From: Aureimonas endophytica
Lineage (GTDB): Bacteria; Pseudomonadota; Alphaproteobacteria; Rhizobiales; Rhizobiaceae
Assembly: GCF_014642635.1 (NCBI RefSeq)
Contig: NZ_BMIQ01000002.1
Location: 248,001 to 312,000 of the forward strand
Length of the DNA: 64,000 bases
Reading direction: 5' to 3'
Part shown: one piece after another, positions 22,736 to 31,012 of the stretch
How positions within the stretch are numbered: the first letter of the stretch is position 1
Layout: the number at the start of each line of letters is the position of its first letter
Notes under the pieces: model-generated
What the model was told of the DNA's origin: nothing
What the model saw: the letters and a program-made list of their open reading frames with translations, nothing else
Databases searched by the model: none
Position numbers and translations under genes: made by a program

Positions 22736-23566
22736 ATGGTTTCGGTGCGAGGGTCCCCGGTCGTGACGGCTCCGATCGAGGCCTTCGATACCGACATCGC
22801 CCTCCTGCCGGTCACGCAGGCGACGCGGGCGATCTTCACCGATCTCTACATCGAGCGAAGTCTCCTGGTCTTCATTCGAACCGGGTCGAAGCGGATCGTC
22901 TGTCCCGTCGGCGGCGAACTGTTCGGCGAAGCCGGCGACGTGATGATCTTCCCGCCGCATTCGATGGTGACGATGGAGAATCGTCCCGTGATGAACGACG
23001 GCTACCGCGCCGAGGGCCTGAGCTTCCCGCATGCCCTGGCCGACGCGGTCTTCGCCGGACACAGCGTCCGGTCGAGCCGAAGCGGCGTCCAGATCCTGCG
23101 CTCGGACCCGCACCGGCCGGAGACCGTCCTCGCCCTGGTCAAGGAAACGCTGGCGGACCCGACCCTGCCGGCCGCGATCCGGCGGCATCGGCTTCTGGAG
23201 CCGCTGGTCTGGCTGCGCGAGGCGGGGGTGCGCCTGTCGGCTGGAGACGCCGATCTTCCGCTCGCCCGGGTGCGGCGGCTGATCGAGGTCGATCTGTCTC
23301 GTCCCTGGCGCCAACCGGAAGTGGCGGCGCATTTCGCGATGAGCGAGGCGACCTTCCGCCGCTGGCTTGCCCGATCCGGCTTCGGCTTTTCCAGGATTCT
23401 GTCGAATACCCGTCTGGAGCGCGGGCTTGCCCTGCTCCAGACGACCGCCGTGCCGGTGTCGCGGATCGCGCTGGAATGCGGCTTCAAGACGCCGTCTCAC
23501 TTCTCCGAGGCCTTTCGGGAGCGGTTCGGCATCACGCCGCGTCAGATCCGGTCGACGCAGGATTGA
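22736..23566 (+). CDS. AraC family transcriptional regulator
   Basis: A 276-residue AraC-type regulator. The N-terminal half has beta segments and a cupin-like section (FGEAGDVMIFPPHSMVTMEN) that probably senses a ligand. The C-terminal AraC DNA-binding domain has two helix-turn-helix units: VAAHFAMSEATFRRWLARSG, and VSRIALECGFKTPSHFSEAF ending FGITPRQIR. The ligand and targets are unknown; it sits between ade and a PEBP-type gene on the same strand, either of which could be a target. Confidence 0.88.
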   Translation: MVSVRGSPVVTAPIEAFDTDIALLPVTQATRAIFTDLYIERSLLVFIRTGSKRIVCPVGGELFGEAGDVMIFPPHSMVTMENRPVMNDGYRAEGLSFPHALADAVFAGHSVRSSRSGVQILRSDPHRPETVLALVKETLADPTLPAAIRRHRLLEPLVWLREAGVRLSAGDADLPLARVRRLIEVDLSRPWRQPEVAAHFAMSEATFRRWLARSGFGFSRILSNTRLERGLALLQTTAVPVSRIALECGFKTPSHFSEAFRERFGITPRQIRSTQD

Positions 23567-23667
23567 GCGTTTCCCGATAGTCTCTGAGCGGTGGGCGAAA
23601 GCGCCCGCGTGGCCGGGGCGCTATGCCTCGGGTGCAGCGACCTGCACCCCTGACCAAGAGGCCCATC

Positions 23668-24216
23668 ATGTTTCGCACCACTTTTCTCGCGGCGCTGGCA
23701 TTTGCCGGCGCGATGACCGGCGCCGCCGGCGCCGAGGACTTCAAGCTCACCAGCACGTCGGTCGCCGAGGGTCGGCCGCTCTCCTCCGATCAGGTCTTCG
23801 AGGGCTTCGGCTGCAAAGGCGGAAACGTCTCGCCGGACCTCGCATGGTCGGGCGCCCCCGTCGGCACGAAGAGCTTCGCGATCACCGCCTACGATCCCGA
23901 TGCGCCGACGGGTTCGGGCTGGTGGCATTGGAACGTCGTCGACATTCCGGCCTCGATCTCCTCGCTGGCAGCGGCGGCGAGCGGCAAGGGCGCGATGCCG
24001 GCCAAGGCCCTGGAACTCGCGAACGACTATGGCGCCAAGGGCTTCGGCGGCGCCTGCCCGCCGGCGGGCGAAGTGCATCGCTACGTGTTCACGATTCACG
24101 CGCTGTCGGTCGAGACGCTGGATCTGCCGGCGAACCCGAGCAACGCGCTGGCGGGCTACATGATCGGCGCGAACACGATCGCCAAGGCCCATATTACCGC
24201 GGTCTACAGCCGCTGA
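23668..24216 (+). CDS. Secreted YbhB/YbcL (PEBP) family protein
   Basis: A phosphatidylethanolamine-binding-protein fold of the bacterial YbhB/YbcL type, 182 residues. A signal peptide (MFRTTFLAALAFAGAMTGAA, cleavage likely before EDF) sends it to the periplasm. The ligand-pocket motifs AYDPDAPTGSGWWHW and FGGACPPAGEVHRYVFTIHA are complete. The biological role of these proteins is not settled. The ATG at 23668 was chosen over an upstream one because the signal peptide begins there and AAGAGG precedes it. Confidence 0.9.
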   Translation: MFRTTFLAALAFAGAMTGAAGAEDFKLTSTSVAEGRPLSSDQVFEGFGCKGGNVSPDLAWSGAPVGTKSFAITAYDPDAPTGSGWWHWNVVDIPASISSLAAAASGKGAMPAKALELANDYGAKGFGGACPPAGEVHRYVFTIHALSVETLDLPANPSNALAGYMIGANTIAKAHITAVYSR

Positions 24217-24290
24217 GCCTGTCGGGCGTGAGGATCGGGACCGGTCTCTGACCGGTCTCGATCTTCGATCCGCAGGGCTCTCCCGGAAAC

Positions 24291-24317
24291 GAAAACGGCC
24301 CGCTTTTGCGGGCCGTT
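24291..24317 (-). terminator. Terminator of sdhCDA
   Basis: A perfect 10-bp stem (24294-24303 with 24308-24317), a 4-base loop and TTTTC on the minus strand lie 20 bases after the sdhA stop. On the plus strand it may also end the PEBP gene transcript. It shows that the sdh operon ends at sdhA. Confidence 0.85.
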
Positions 24318-24336
24318 GGCGTTCGAGGCGAAGGCT

Positions 24337-26187
24337 TCAGTACACCCGCTTCTTCGGCTTGATGTACTCGATCTGGTTCGACAGCGTGTAGGTATGCACC
24401 GGCCGGTCGTCCAGCGTGATGGTCTTGTTCACCGTGTCGCAGAAGGACAGGGTGTGCTTCATCCAGTTCTGGTCGTCGCGGTCGGGGAAGTCCTCGCGGG
24501 CATGGGCGCCGCGCGATTCCTGGCGGGCGAGGGCGGAATCCATGGTCACGACCGCCTGGCTGATCAGGTTGTCATATTCCAGCGTCTCGATGAGATCGGT
24601 GTTCCAGACCAGCGACCGGTCCTTCACCGCGATGTCCTCCGAGCCATGCCAGACCTCGTGGATCTTGGTATGGCCCTCTTCCAGCACCTCGCCGGTGCGG
24701 AACACGGCGCAGTTCGACTGCATCGTGCGCTGCATCCGGTCGCGCAGCTCCGCCGTCGAGGTGCCGCCGGAGGCGTGGCGGAAGCGGTCGAGCCGGGCGA
24801 GGGAATTGTCGCCGGCATCGGCGGGGAGGGGCTCGTGGCTCTCGCCGGCCGCCACCGTCTCGGCGCAGCGCAGCGCGGCGGCGCGGCCGAAGACGACGAG
24901 GTCGATCAGCGAGTTGGAGCCGAGGCGGTTCGCGCCGTGCACGGACACGCAGGCCGCCTCGCCGACGGCCATCAGGCCGGGCACCACGGTGTCGGCATTG
25001 CCGTTCTTCTTGGTCAGCACCTCGCCGTGATAGTTCGTCGGGATGCCGCCCATGTTGTAATGGACCGTCGGCAGGACCGGGATCGGCTCGCGCGTCACGT
25101 CGACGCCGGCGAAGATCCGCGCCGATTCCGAAATGCCCGGCAGGCGCTCGGCCAGGATCTTCGGATCGAGATGGTCGAGATGCAGGAAGATGTGGTCCTT
25201 GTTCTTGCCGACGCCGCGACCCTCGCGGATCTCCATGGTCATGGAGCGCGAGACGACGTCGCGGCTGGCGAGATCCTTGGCGGAGGGGGCGTAGCGCTCC
25301 ATGAAGCGCTCGCCCTCGGAATTGGTGAGATAGCCGCCTTCGCCGCGCGCGCCCTCGGTGATGAGGCAGCCCGCGCCATAGATGCCGGTCGGGTGGAACT
25401 GCACGAATTCCATGTCCTGCAGCGGCAGGCCGGCGCGCAGCACCATGGCGTTGCCGTCGCCGGTGCAGGTATGGGCAGAGGTCGCCGAGAAATAGGCGCG
25501 GCCGTAGCCGCCGGTGGCGAGGATGGTCTTCTTCGCCCGGAAGCGGTGCAGCGTGCCGTCGTCCATGCAGAGCGCGACGACGCCCCGGCAGGCGCCTTCC
25601 TCGTCCATGATGAGGTCGATGGCGAAATATTCGATGAAGAATTCCGACGAATAGCGCAGCGACTGGCCGTAGAGCGTGTGCAGGATGGCGTGGCCGGTGC
25701 GGTCGGCGGCGGCGCAGGTGCGCTGGGCGGCCGGGCCTTCGCCGAATTCCGTCGTCATGCCGCCGAAGGGCCGCTGATAGATGCGCCCGTCCTCGGTGCG
25801 GCTGAAGGGCACGCCGAAATGTTCGAGCTCGTAGACGGCGGCTGGCGCCTCGCGCACCAGATATTCGATCGCGTCCTGGTCGCCCAGCCAGTCCGACCCC
25901 TTCACGGTGTCGTACATGTGCCAGCGCCAGTCGTCCTTGCCCATGTTGCCGAGCGAGGCGGCGACGCCGCCCTGCGCGGCGACCGTATGCGAGCGGGTGG
26001 GGAAGACCTTGGTGATGCAGGCGGTCTTGAGGCCGGCCTGGGCGGCGCCGAGCGTGGCGCGCAGCCCCGAGCCGCCGGCGCCGACGACGACGACGTCGAA
26101 GGTGTGGTCGACGAACTGATAGGCCTTGGCCTGCGGCAGGACGGTGCGATGCGGCTGGCCGCCGCTCGGCGTGTCGGACTGGACCAT
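24337..26187 (-). CDS. sdhA: Succinate dehydrogenase flavoprotein subunit
   Basis: The catalytic FAD subunit of complex II, 616 residues. The FAD-binding motif [19 protein letters not shown] is near residue 35, and the covalent-FAD histidine region [14 protein letters not shown] follows. The active-site stretch contains [21 protein letters not shown] and the C-terminal part has [11 protein letters not shown]. It is 5 bases from sdhD and is the last gene of its operon; a terminator follows, and sdhB is not adjacent. Confidence 0.97.
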   Translation of the reverse strand: MVQSDTPSGGQPHRTVLPQAKAYQFVDHTFDVVVVGAGGSGLRATLGAAQAGLKTACITKVFPTRSHTVAAQGGVAASLGNMGKDDWRWHMYDTVKGSDWLGDQDAIEYLVREAPAAVYELEHFGVPFSRTEDGRIYQRPFGGMTTEFGEGPAAQRTCAAADRTGHAILHTLYGQSLRYSSEFFIEYFAIDLIMDEEGACRGVVALCMDDGTLHRFRAKKTILATGGYGRAYFSATSAHTCTGDGNAMVLRAGLPLQDMEFVQFHPTGIYGAGCLITEGARGEGGYLTNSEGERFMERYAPSAKDLASRDVVSRSMTMEIREGRGVGKNKDHIFLHLDHLDPKILAERLPGISESARIFAGVDVTREPIPVLPTVHYNMGGIPTNYHGEVLTKKNGNADTVVPGLMAVGEAACVSVHGANRLGSNSLIDLVVFGRAAALRCAETVAAGESHEPLPADAGDNSLARLDRFRHASGGTSTAELRDRMQRTMQSNCAVFRTGEVLEEGHTKIHEVWHGSEDIAVKDRSLVWNTDLIETLEYDNLISQAVVTMDSALARQESRGAHAREDFPDRDDQNWMKHTLSFCDTVNKTITLDDRPVHTYTLSNQIEYIKPKKRVY

Positions 26188-26192
26188 GGTTC

Positions 26193-26570
26193 TCAGGCTC
26201 CGAAGGTCAGCTTCACGATCGCCATGAGCGCGACGGCCGCGACGACGATGGCGAAGAACGTATTGAGGATCTGCAGCGGCACCCGGAGATGGCCGTGGAT
26301 GTAGTCCTCGATGATCACCTGCATGCCGAGCCGCATGTGGAAGGTGGCCGAGACGATGGTCAGCGCCATCACCAGGGCGACGAAGGGATGGCCGAGCGCG
26401 GCGCGCACATCCGGATAGGTGCCGTCGTGCAGCGCCACGAGGATGATGACGAACAGGGTGAGCAGCACGGCGTTGGAGATGCCGCTCAGGCGCTGGTGCC
26501 AGAAATGGCCCGTGCCGTCATGGGCGGCGCCGAGGCCGCGGACACGGGAAAGGTCGGTGCGCATCCTCAT
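26193..26570 (-). CDS. sdhD: Succinate dehydrogenase membrane anchor subunit
   Basis: The 125-residue hydrophobic anchor of complex II, with three membrane helices: [20 protein letters not shown], the segment around [20 protein letters not shown], and [20 protein letters not shown]. The [13 protein letters not shown] stretch supplies the haem/quinone-site residues of this subfamily. It lies between sdhC (12-base gap) and sdhA. Confidence 0.93.
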   Translation of the reverse strand: MRMRTDLSRVRGLGAAHDGTGHFWHQRLSGISNAVLLTLFVIILVALHDGTYPDVRAALGHPFVALVMALTIVSATFHMRLGMQVIIEDYIHGHLRVPLQILNTFFAIVVAAVALMAIVKLTFGA

Positions 26571-26582
26571 GGATGACTCTCC

Positions 26583-26972
26583 TCAGAAGATCGCGACGGC
26601 GAGCCAGAGCAGGACGGTGAGACCGGCCGAGCCCGCGACATTGGCGAGGGCGAGCTTGGTCGAGGTCTCCTTGGCGAGCCCGTGCCCGGTATCCCAGATG
26701 AAATGGCGGATGCCGCCCAGCATGTGGTGGATCAGCACCCAGGAATAGACGAAGAGGACGAGGCGGCCGAGGATCGAGCCGAAGAACCAGGACGCCCAGG
26801 CGAAGGCCTCGGGGCCGCTCGCGGCGGCGGCCAGCCACCAGACGACGAGGATCGTGCCGAAATAGAGCGCGCCGCCGGTGATGCGGTGAATGATCGACAC
26901 CGCCATGGTCGGGCGGAAGCGGTAGACGGTGAGGTGCGGCGACAGGGGGCGTGTCAGTTTCGCGTCGGACAT
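26583..26972 (-). CDS. sdhC: Succinate dehydrogenase cytochrome b556 subunit
   Basis: The 129-residue cytochrome b subunit of complex II. It has the family N-terminus RPLSPHLTVYRF, SIIHRITGGALYFG and the haem-ligand region HHMLGGIRHFIWDTGHG, with three membrane helices. It is the first gene of the sdhCDA operon. Its promoter region of 299 bases (26973-27271) is shared with the divergent GGDEF-EAL gene; I see no clear operator there. Confidence 0.95.
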   Translation of the reverse strand: MSDAKLTRPLSPHLTVYRFRPTMAVSIIHRITGGALYFGTILVVWWLAAAASGPEAFAWASWFFGSILGRLVLFVYSWVLIHHMLGGIRHFIWDTGHGLAKETSTKLALANVAGSAGLTVLLWLAVAIF

Positions 26973-27271
26973 GAAGGCTCCTCGGGACGGCCCGTGGCGG
27001 AGCTCTTGCCGCGGCGCACCCTACGGCAAGGTAAAAGGTCATCGCGCGCGCGAATGCAAGAGCTTGGAATCGGTCAAATGTAGGGAGGGCGGCCAAAAAT
27101 CGATTAAGCCGCACGCCGCCGGAAGAGGCCGGTCCGGCGGATCGGACGGGCGCGGGGCGCGGCGCGGCGGCGGGAGCGGTCCCGGCGAATCGCCGCAGGC
27201 CGGGCATCGCAGCCAAATCTTGACGATTCGCCCGTAGAATTCGTCGCGGCGCTTCTCTGTCAGTTGTTCCC

Positions 27272-29455
27272 ATGCTCGCCCCACGCCGCATCCAAGGCCA
27301 GCGACTTGTCCGGGCGATCGCCGTGGTGATCGCTCTCGCGATCGTCGTCACCTCGGGCATGACGATCCTCGCCGGACGCCAGGACGCGCTGCGCGACGCG
27401 CAGGAGGATCTCGACAGCATTTCCAGCGGCGTCGTCCGGCACATGCGCAACAGCATCGAGCTGTCCAACGCCATCCTCACCGGCGTCGCCCGCTCGCTCC
27501 AGAAGAGCGACGGCACGATGGACCAGATGAAGACGGTCAGCGAGGACATCGCCGCCGTGTCCGCCGCCACGACGCGCATCCGCGAGATCCTCTTCGCCGA
27601 GAGCGGCGGCTGGGTTCTGGCCTCGTCCCTCGGCGAGGCGGGCCTGCACCGCAATGTCATGCGCGAGCCTTTCTTCCGCCGGCCGCTCGCGCGCGACGCC
27701 GAGCCGTTCGGCCTGACGAAGACGACGGCCGTCGAGCCGAGCATCGTCGTCAGCCGGCGCGTCGAAGGTCTCGACGGGATCGAGCGGGGCGTCGTCGCCG
27801 CCACCATCCCGGAAGCCTATTTCCGCCAGACCTACACGACCTTCGACACCGGGCGCGGCATCGAGGTCGAGCTGCGCGGCGAGGACGGAGCCTCGCTTCT
27901 GCGCTATGGCGGCTTCGACCCCGCCGCCGCCTTCGAGGGTCTCAGCATCGAGCGGCGGGTCGAGCCGCTGCCCTATCGCCTGATCGTCCGGCGGCCGAAC
28001 CGGCTGATCCTCAGGGAATGGTCGTCGCATCTGCCGCTGCAGGCGCTCGCGACGCTGGCCCTTCTCGTCCTCGTCTTCGCCGTCGCCCATCTCGTCGCGC
28101 GACTTTTGACGCGCGGCCGGATGGAGCAGGAGGCGCTGGCGCGCCAGGCGATGACCGATCCCCTGACCGGACTCGGCAACCGGCGCGCCCTGATCGAGGG
28201 CATGCGCGCCGCCATCCTCGCCGCCGCCGAGGGGCGGTCGTCCTTCGCGGTGCTCCTGATCGATCTCGACCGCTTTAAGGCGATCAACGACGTCCATGGC
28301 CATCTGGCGGGCGACGCGGTGCTGGCGATGGTGGGAACGGCGCTGCACGACGTCATCGGCCGCGACGGCCTGATCACCCGGCTCGGCGGCGACGAGTTCG
28401 CCGCCGTGGTGCCGGGCCTGTCGCCCGCCGAGCTTCGCGCGACGCTGGCGAATCTGGCCGAGCGCATCCGCCAGCCGCTCGACTGGCAGGGAAGCCAGCT
28501 CAATGTCGGCGTCAGCATCGGGGTCGCCCTCTGCCCCGATCACGGCACCGATGCCGACACGCTGCTGCAGGGCGCCGACCTCGCGATGTACCAGGCCAAG
28601 CACGGCCGGGACGGCTGCATCCGCTTCTTCGCCGCCGATCTGGAGGATCGCGCCCGCGCCCGCCGCAAGCGCGAGGCGGAACTGAAGCTCGCCATCGAGC
28701 GCCAGGAGATCCGCCCCTATTACCAGCCGATCGTCGCCTTCGCCGGCGGCGAGCTCGTCGCCTTCGAGCTTCTCGCCCGGTGGCATCATCCGAGCGACGG
28801 CGTGCTGGCGCCGGCGGAGTTCATCGAGCTCGCCGAGGAATGCGACCTCATCACCCCGATGACCCTCGCCCTCCTGCGGCAGGCCGTCGCCGACGCGGCG
28901 GACTGGCCGGCTCATATTCGTCTGGCGATCAACATCTCGCCGCGCCAGCTGCGCGAGCCCCTTTTGGCCCATCGCCTCATCGAGGCGGTGCGGGCCGGCG
29001 GCTTCGATCCGCATCGCCTGGAGGTCGAGCTGACCGAGGACGCGATCCTCGACGACTACGAGCTCGCCAAGGCCGCCATGTCGGTGCTGCGGCTCAACGG
29101 CGCGACGCTCGCCCTCGACGATTTCGGCATGGGCTATTCCAGCCTGTCGCATCTGCGCGAATTGCGCTTCGACAAGCTGAAGATCGACAAGAGCTTCGTC
29201 CAGGCCCTGCCGGGCAATGCCGAAAGCCGCAAGCTGGTCGACGCGATCTTGCAACTGGCGTCGAGTTTCGGCATGCGCGTCACGGCGGAAGGGGTGGAGA
29301 CCGCCGAACAGGCGGCCTTTCTCGCCGGGCGGGGATGCCAGCGCGGGCAGGGCTATCTCTACGGCCGGCCGGCCGACGCGGCGGCGACGCTGCGTCTCCT
29401 GTCGGGCGGCGCGCCGCGGCAGGGCGCGACGGCCGAGCACCGCAGCCTCGGCTGA
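27272..29455 (+). CDS. Membrane sensor GGDEF-EAL protein
   Basis: A 727-residue c-di-GMP enzyme. Two membrane segments (about 10-30 and 250-275) enclose a PDC/Cache-like periplasmic sensor. The GGDEF domain has an intact GGDEF at 372-376, but no RxxD inhibitory site at the usual position (GRDG instead). The EAL domain starts at FELLARW (signature ELL at 499-501) and keeps the catalytic residues in NISPRQL, ELTE, LALDDFGMGYSS and KIDKSF, so phosphodiesterase activity is expected. Net activity cannot be told from the sequence. It is divergent from sdhCDA. Confidence 0.9.
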   Translation: MLAPRRIQGQRLVRAIAVVIALAIVVTSGMTILAGRQDALRDAQEDLDSISSGVVRHMRNSIELSNAILTGVARSLQKSDGTMDQMKTVSEDIAAVSAATTRIREILFAESGGWVLASSLGEAGLHRNVMREPFFRRPLARDAEPFGLTKTTAVEPSIVVSRRVEGLDGIERGVVAATIPEAYFRQTYTTFDTGRGIEVELRGEDGASLLRYGGFDPAAAFEGLSIERRVEPLPYRLIVRRPNRLILREWSSHLPLQALATLALLVLVFAVAHLVARLLTRGRMEQEALARQAMTDPLTGLGNRRALIEGMRAAILAAAEGRSSFAVLLIDLDRFKAINDVHGHLAGDAVLAMVGTALHDVIGRDGLITRLGGDEFAAVVPGLSPAELRATLANLAERIRQPLDWQGSQLNVGVSIGVALCPDHGTDADTLLQGADLAMYQAKHGRDGCIRFFAADLEDRARARRKREAELKLAIERQEIRPYYQPIVAFAGGELVAFELLARWHHPSDGVLAPAEFIELAEECDLITPMTLALLRQAVADAADWPAHIRLAINISPRQLREPLLAHRLIEAVRAGGFDPHRLEVELTEDAILDDYELAKAAMSVLRLNGATLALDDFGMGYSSLSHLRELRFDKLKIDKSFVQALPGNAESRKLVDAILQLASSFGMRVTAEGVETAEQAAFLAGRGCQRGQGYLYGRPADAAATLRLLSGGAPRQGATAEHRSLG

Positions 29456-29518
29456 GCGCCGGACGCCATTCCCTCCGGCGGCGCGGGCGCCAGATCGCTC
29501 GCGGAAGGAGACGCGGCC

Positions 29519-29701
29519 TTGGCGAGCGAAGACCCGATCATCACCGTGCTTCGCCTCGTCGACGAGATCGAGGAGGACGATCCCGAGGAACTGGTGCGCC
29601 GGTTCCGCAAGGCGCATCCCGATCTCGACCGTCAGGCCTTTCTGGACGCCTGTACGGTGGCGCTCGACATCATCGACACGCGGCCGAAGCGCTTGCACTG
29701 A
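29519..29701 (+). CDS. Small hypothetical acidic protein
   Basis: A 60-residue acidic protein (MASEDPIITVLRLVDEIEED, ending DTRPKRLH) that looks helical and soluble. I recognise no family. The start is TTG at 29519, supported by a near-perfect GGAAGGAG nine bases upstream. Codon use matches the neighbours. It lies between the GGDEF-EAL gene and the potF leader, 24 bases before the first arm of the potF leader repeat, and could share a transcript with either. Confidence 0.6.
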   Translation: MASEDPIITVLRLVDEIEEDDPEELVRRFRKAHPDLDRQAFLDACTVALDIIDTRPKRLH

Positions 29702-29724
29702 ACGCCCCGCCCGACCTCTGGCGC

Positions 29725-29829
29725 GAGTTCCGATGGGCTAATGCGAAAGGGCTAGGCAGTTCCGTTCGAATGCTGAATAGTGAGGCGAACCCCGAAGGGG
29801 ACGACCCGAGTCGAAACATCGGAACTCTC
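29725..29829 (+). promoter_or_regulatory. Structured potF leader with competing anti-Shine-Dalgarno arms
   Basis: An 11-base perfect inverted repeat (GAGTTCCGATG at 29725-29735; CATCGGAACTC at 29817-29827) encloses the leader. Its 3' arm contains the likely ribosome site GGAAC just before the potF ATG at 29830. A second sequence, AGTTCCG at 29758-29764, can pair with the same 3' arm. Between them are smaller hairpins: GTTCG at 29764-29768 with CGAAC at 29786-29790, and CCCC 29790-29793 with GGGG 29797-29800. The arrangement suggests translation control by RNA folding. The ligand, if any, is unknown. Confidence 0.5.
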
Positions 29830-30924
29830 ATGCACAAACGCCTTCTGGTCAGCGCCGCGGCTTTCGCGCTCGCAATGTCGACGCTTGCGGCATCCGCGCA
29901 GGAGAAGGTCCTGCGCATCTTCAACTGGTCGGACTATATCGAGCCGTCGATCCTGGAGGACTTCAAGAAGGAGACCGGCATCGACGTCGTCTACGACACC
30001 TATGATTCCAACGAGATCCTGGAGACCAAGCTTCTGGCCGGCGGCACCGGCTACGATATCGTCGTGCCCTCGGCGGACTTCATGTCGCGCCAGATCCAGG
30101 CCGGCGTCTTCCAGAAGCTCGATAAGTCGAAGCTGACGAACCTTCCGAATATGTGGGACTTCGTGCAGAAGAAGGTCGCCGCCTACGACCCGGACAATGC
30201 CTATTCGGTTAACTACATGTGGGGCACGACCGGCATCGGCTACAACAAGAAGAAGGTGGCCGAGCTCCTGCCGAACGCGCCGGTCGATTCCTGGGCGCTG
30301 GTCTTCGATCCGAAGAATGCCGAGCCGCTGTCGAAATGCGGCATCGACATGCTGGATTCCGGCTACGAGGTGATCACGGCGGCCCTGCGCTATCTCGGGC
30401 TCGATCCGAATACCAAGAGCCCGGAGGACTTCAAGAAGGCCGAGGAGCTTCTGGTGAAGGTGCGGCCCTATATCCGCAAGTTCCACTCCTCCGAATATGT
30501 CAACGGCCTCGCCAATGGCGACATCTGCGTCGCGGTCGGCTTCTCGGGCGACGTGCTCCAGGCCAAGAACCGCGCCGAGGAGGCCAAGCAGGGCGTCGAG
30601 ATCGCCTATTCGATCCCGAAGGAGGGGGCGCTGCTCTTCTTCGACCAGTTCGCCATTCCCTCCGACGCGCCGCATGTCGACAACGCGCTGACCTTCATCA
30701 ACTACATGATGCGGCCGGACGTGATCGCGAAGGCCTCGAACTTCGTCCATTACGCCAATGGCAACAAGGCCTCGCAGGAATTCGTCGACAAGGCGATCCT
30801 CGAGGATAAGTCGGTCTATCCCGACGAGGCGACGCTGAAGAACCTCTTCACCAAGCAGGCCTACGACGCCAAGACGCAGCGCCTCGTCACCCGCGCCTTC
30901 ACCACGGTGAAGACCGGCCGCTGA
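29830..30924 (+). CDS. potF: Polyamine ABC transporter substrate-binding protein
   Basis: Periplasmic putrescine/spermidine-binding protein of the PotD/PotF family, 364 residues. A signal peptide (MHKRLLVSAAAFALAMSTLA, cleavage after ASA) precedes the conserved start VLRIFNWSDYIEP. Other family marks are DTYDSNEILETKLLAG, YDIVVPSADFM, WGTTGIGYN and FDQFAIPSDA. It delivers polyamines to the PotGHI transporter encoded next. The ATG at 29830 is chosen because the signal peptide begins there; the long open frame upstream is an artefact. Translation may be controlled by the folded leader. Confidence 0.94.
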   Translation: MHKRLLVSAAAFALAMSTLAASAQEKVLRIFNWSDYIEPSILEDFKKETGIDVVYDTYDSNEILETKLLAGGTGYDIVVPSADFMSRQIQAGVFQKLDKSKLTNLPNMWDFVQKKVAAYDPDNAYSVNYMWGTTGIGYNKKKVAELLPNAPVDSWALVFDPKNAEPLSKCGIDMLDSGYEVITAALRYLGLDPNTKSPEDFKKAEELLVKVRPYIRKFHSSEYVNGLANGDICVAVGFSGDVLQAKNRAEEAKQGVEIAYSIPKEGALLFFDQFAIPSDAPHVDNALTFINYMMRPDVIAKASNFVHYANGNKASQEFVDKAILEDKSVYPDEATLKNLFTKQAYDAKTQRLVTRAFTTVKTGR

Positions 30925-31012
30925 GCCGCGTTCTTCCGCCGTCCGCCCGGTCGCCGCAGGGTCGGCGGCCGGGACGATCATGCCCGTTCCGCCTTGTCCG
31001 CGAAAGCCGTCG

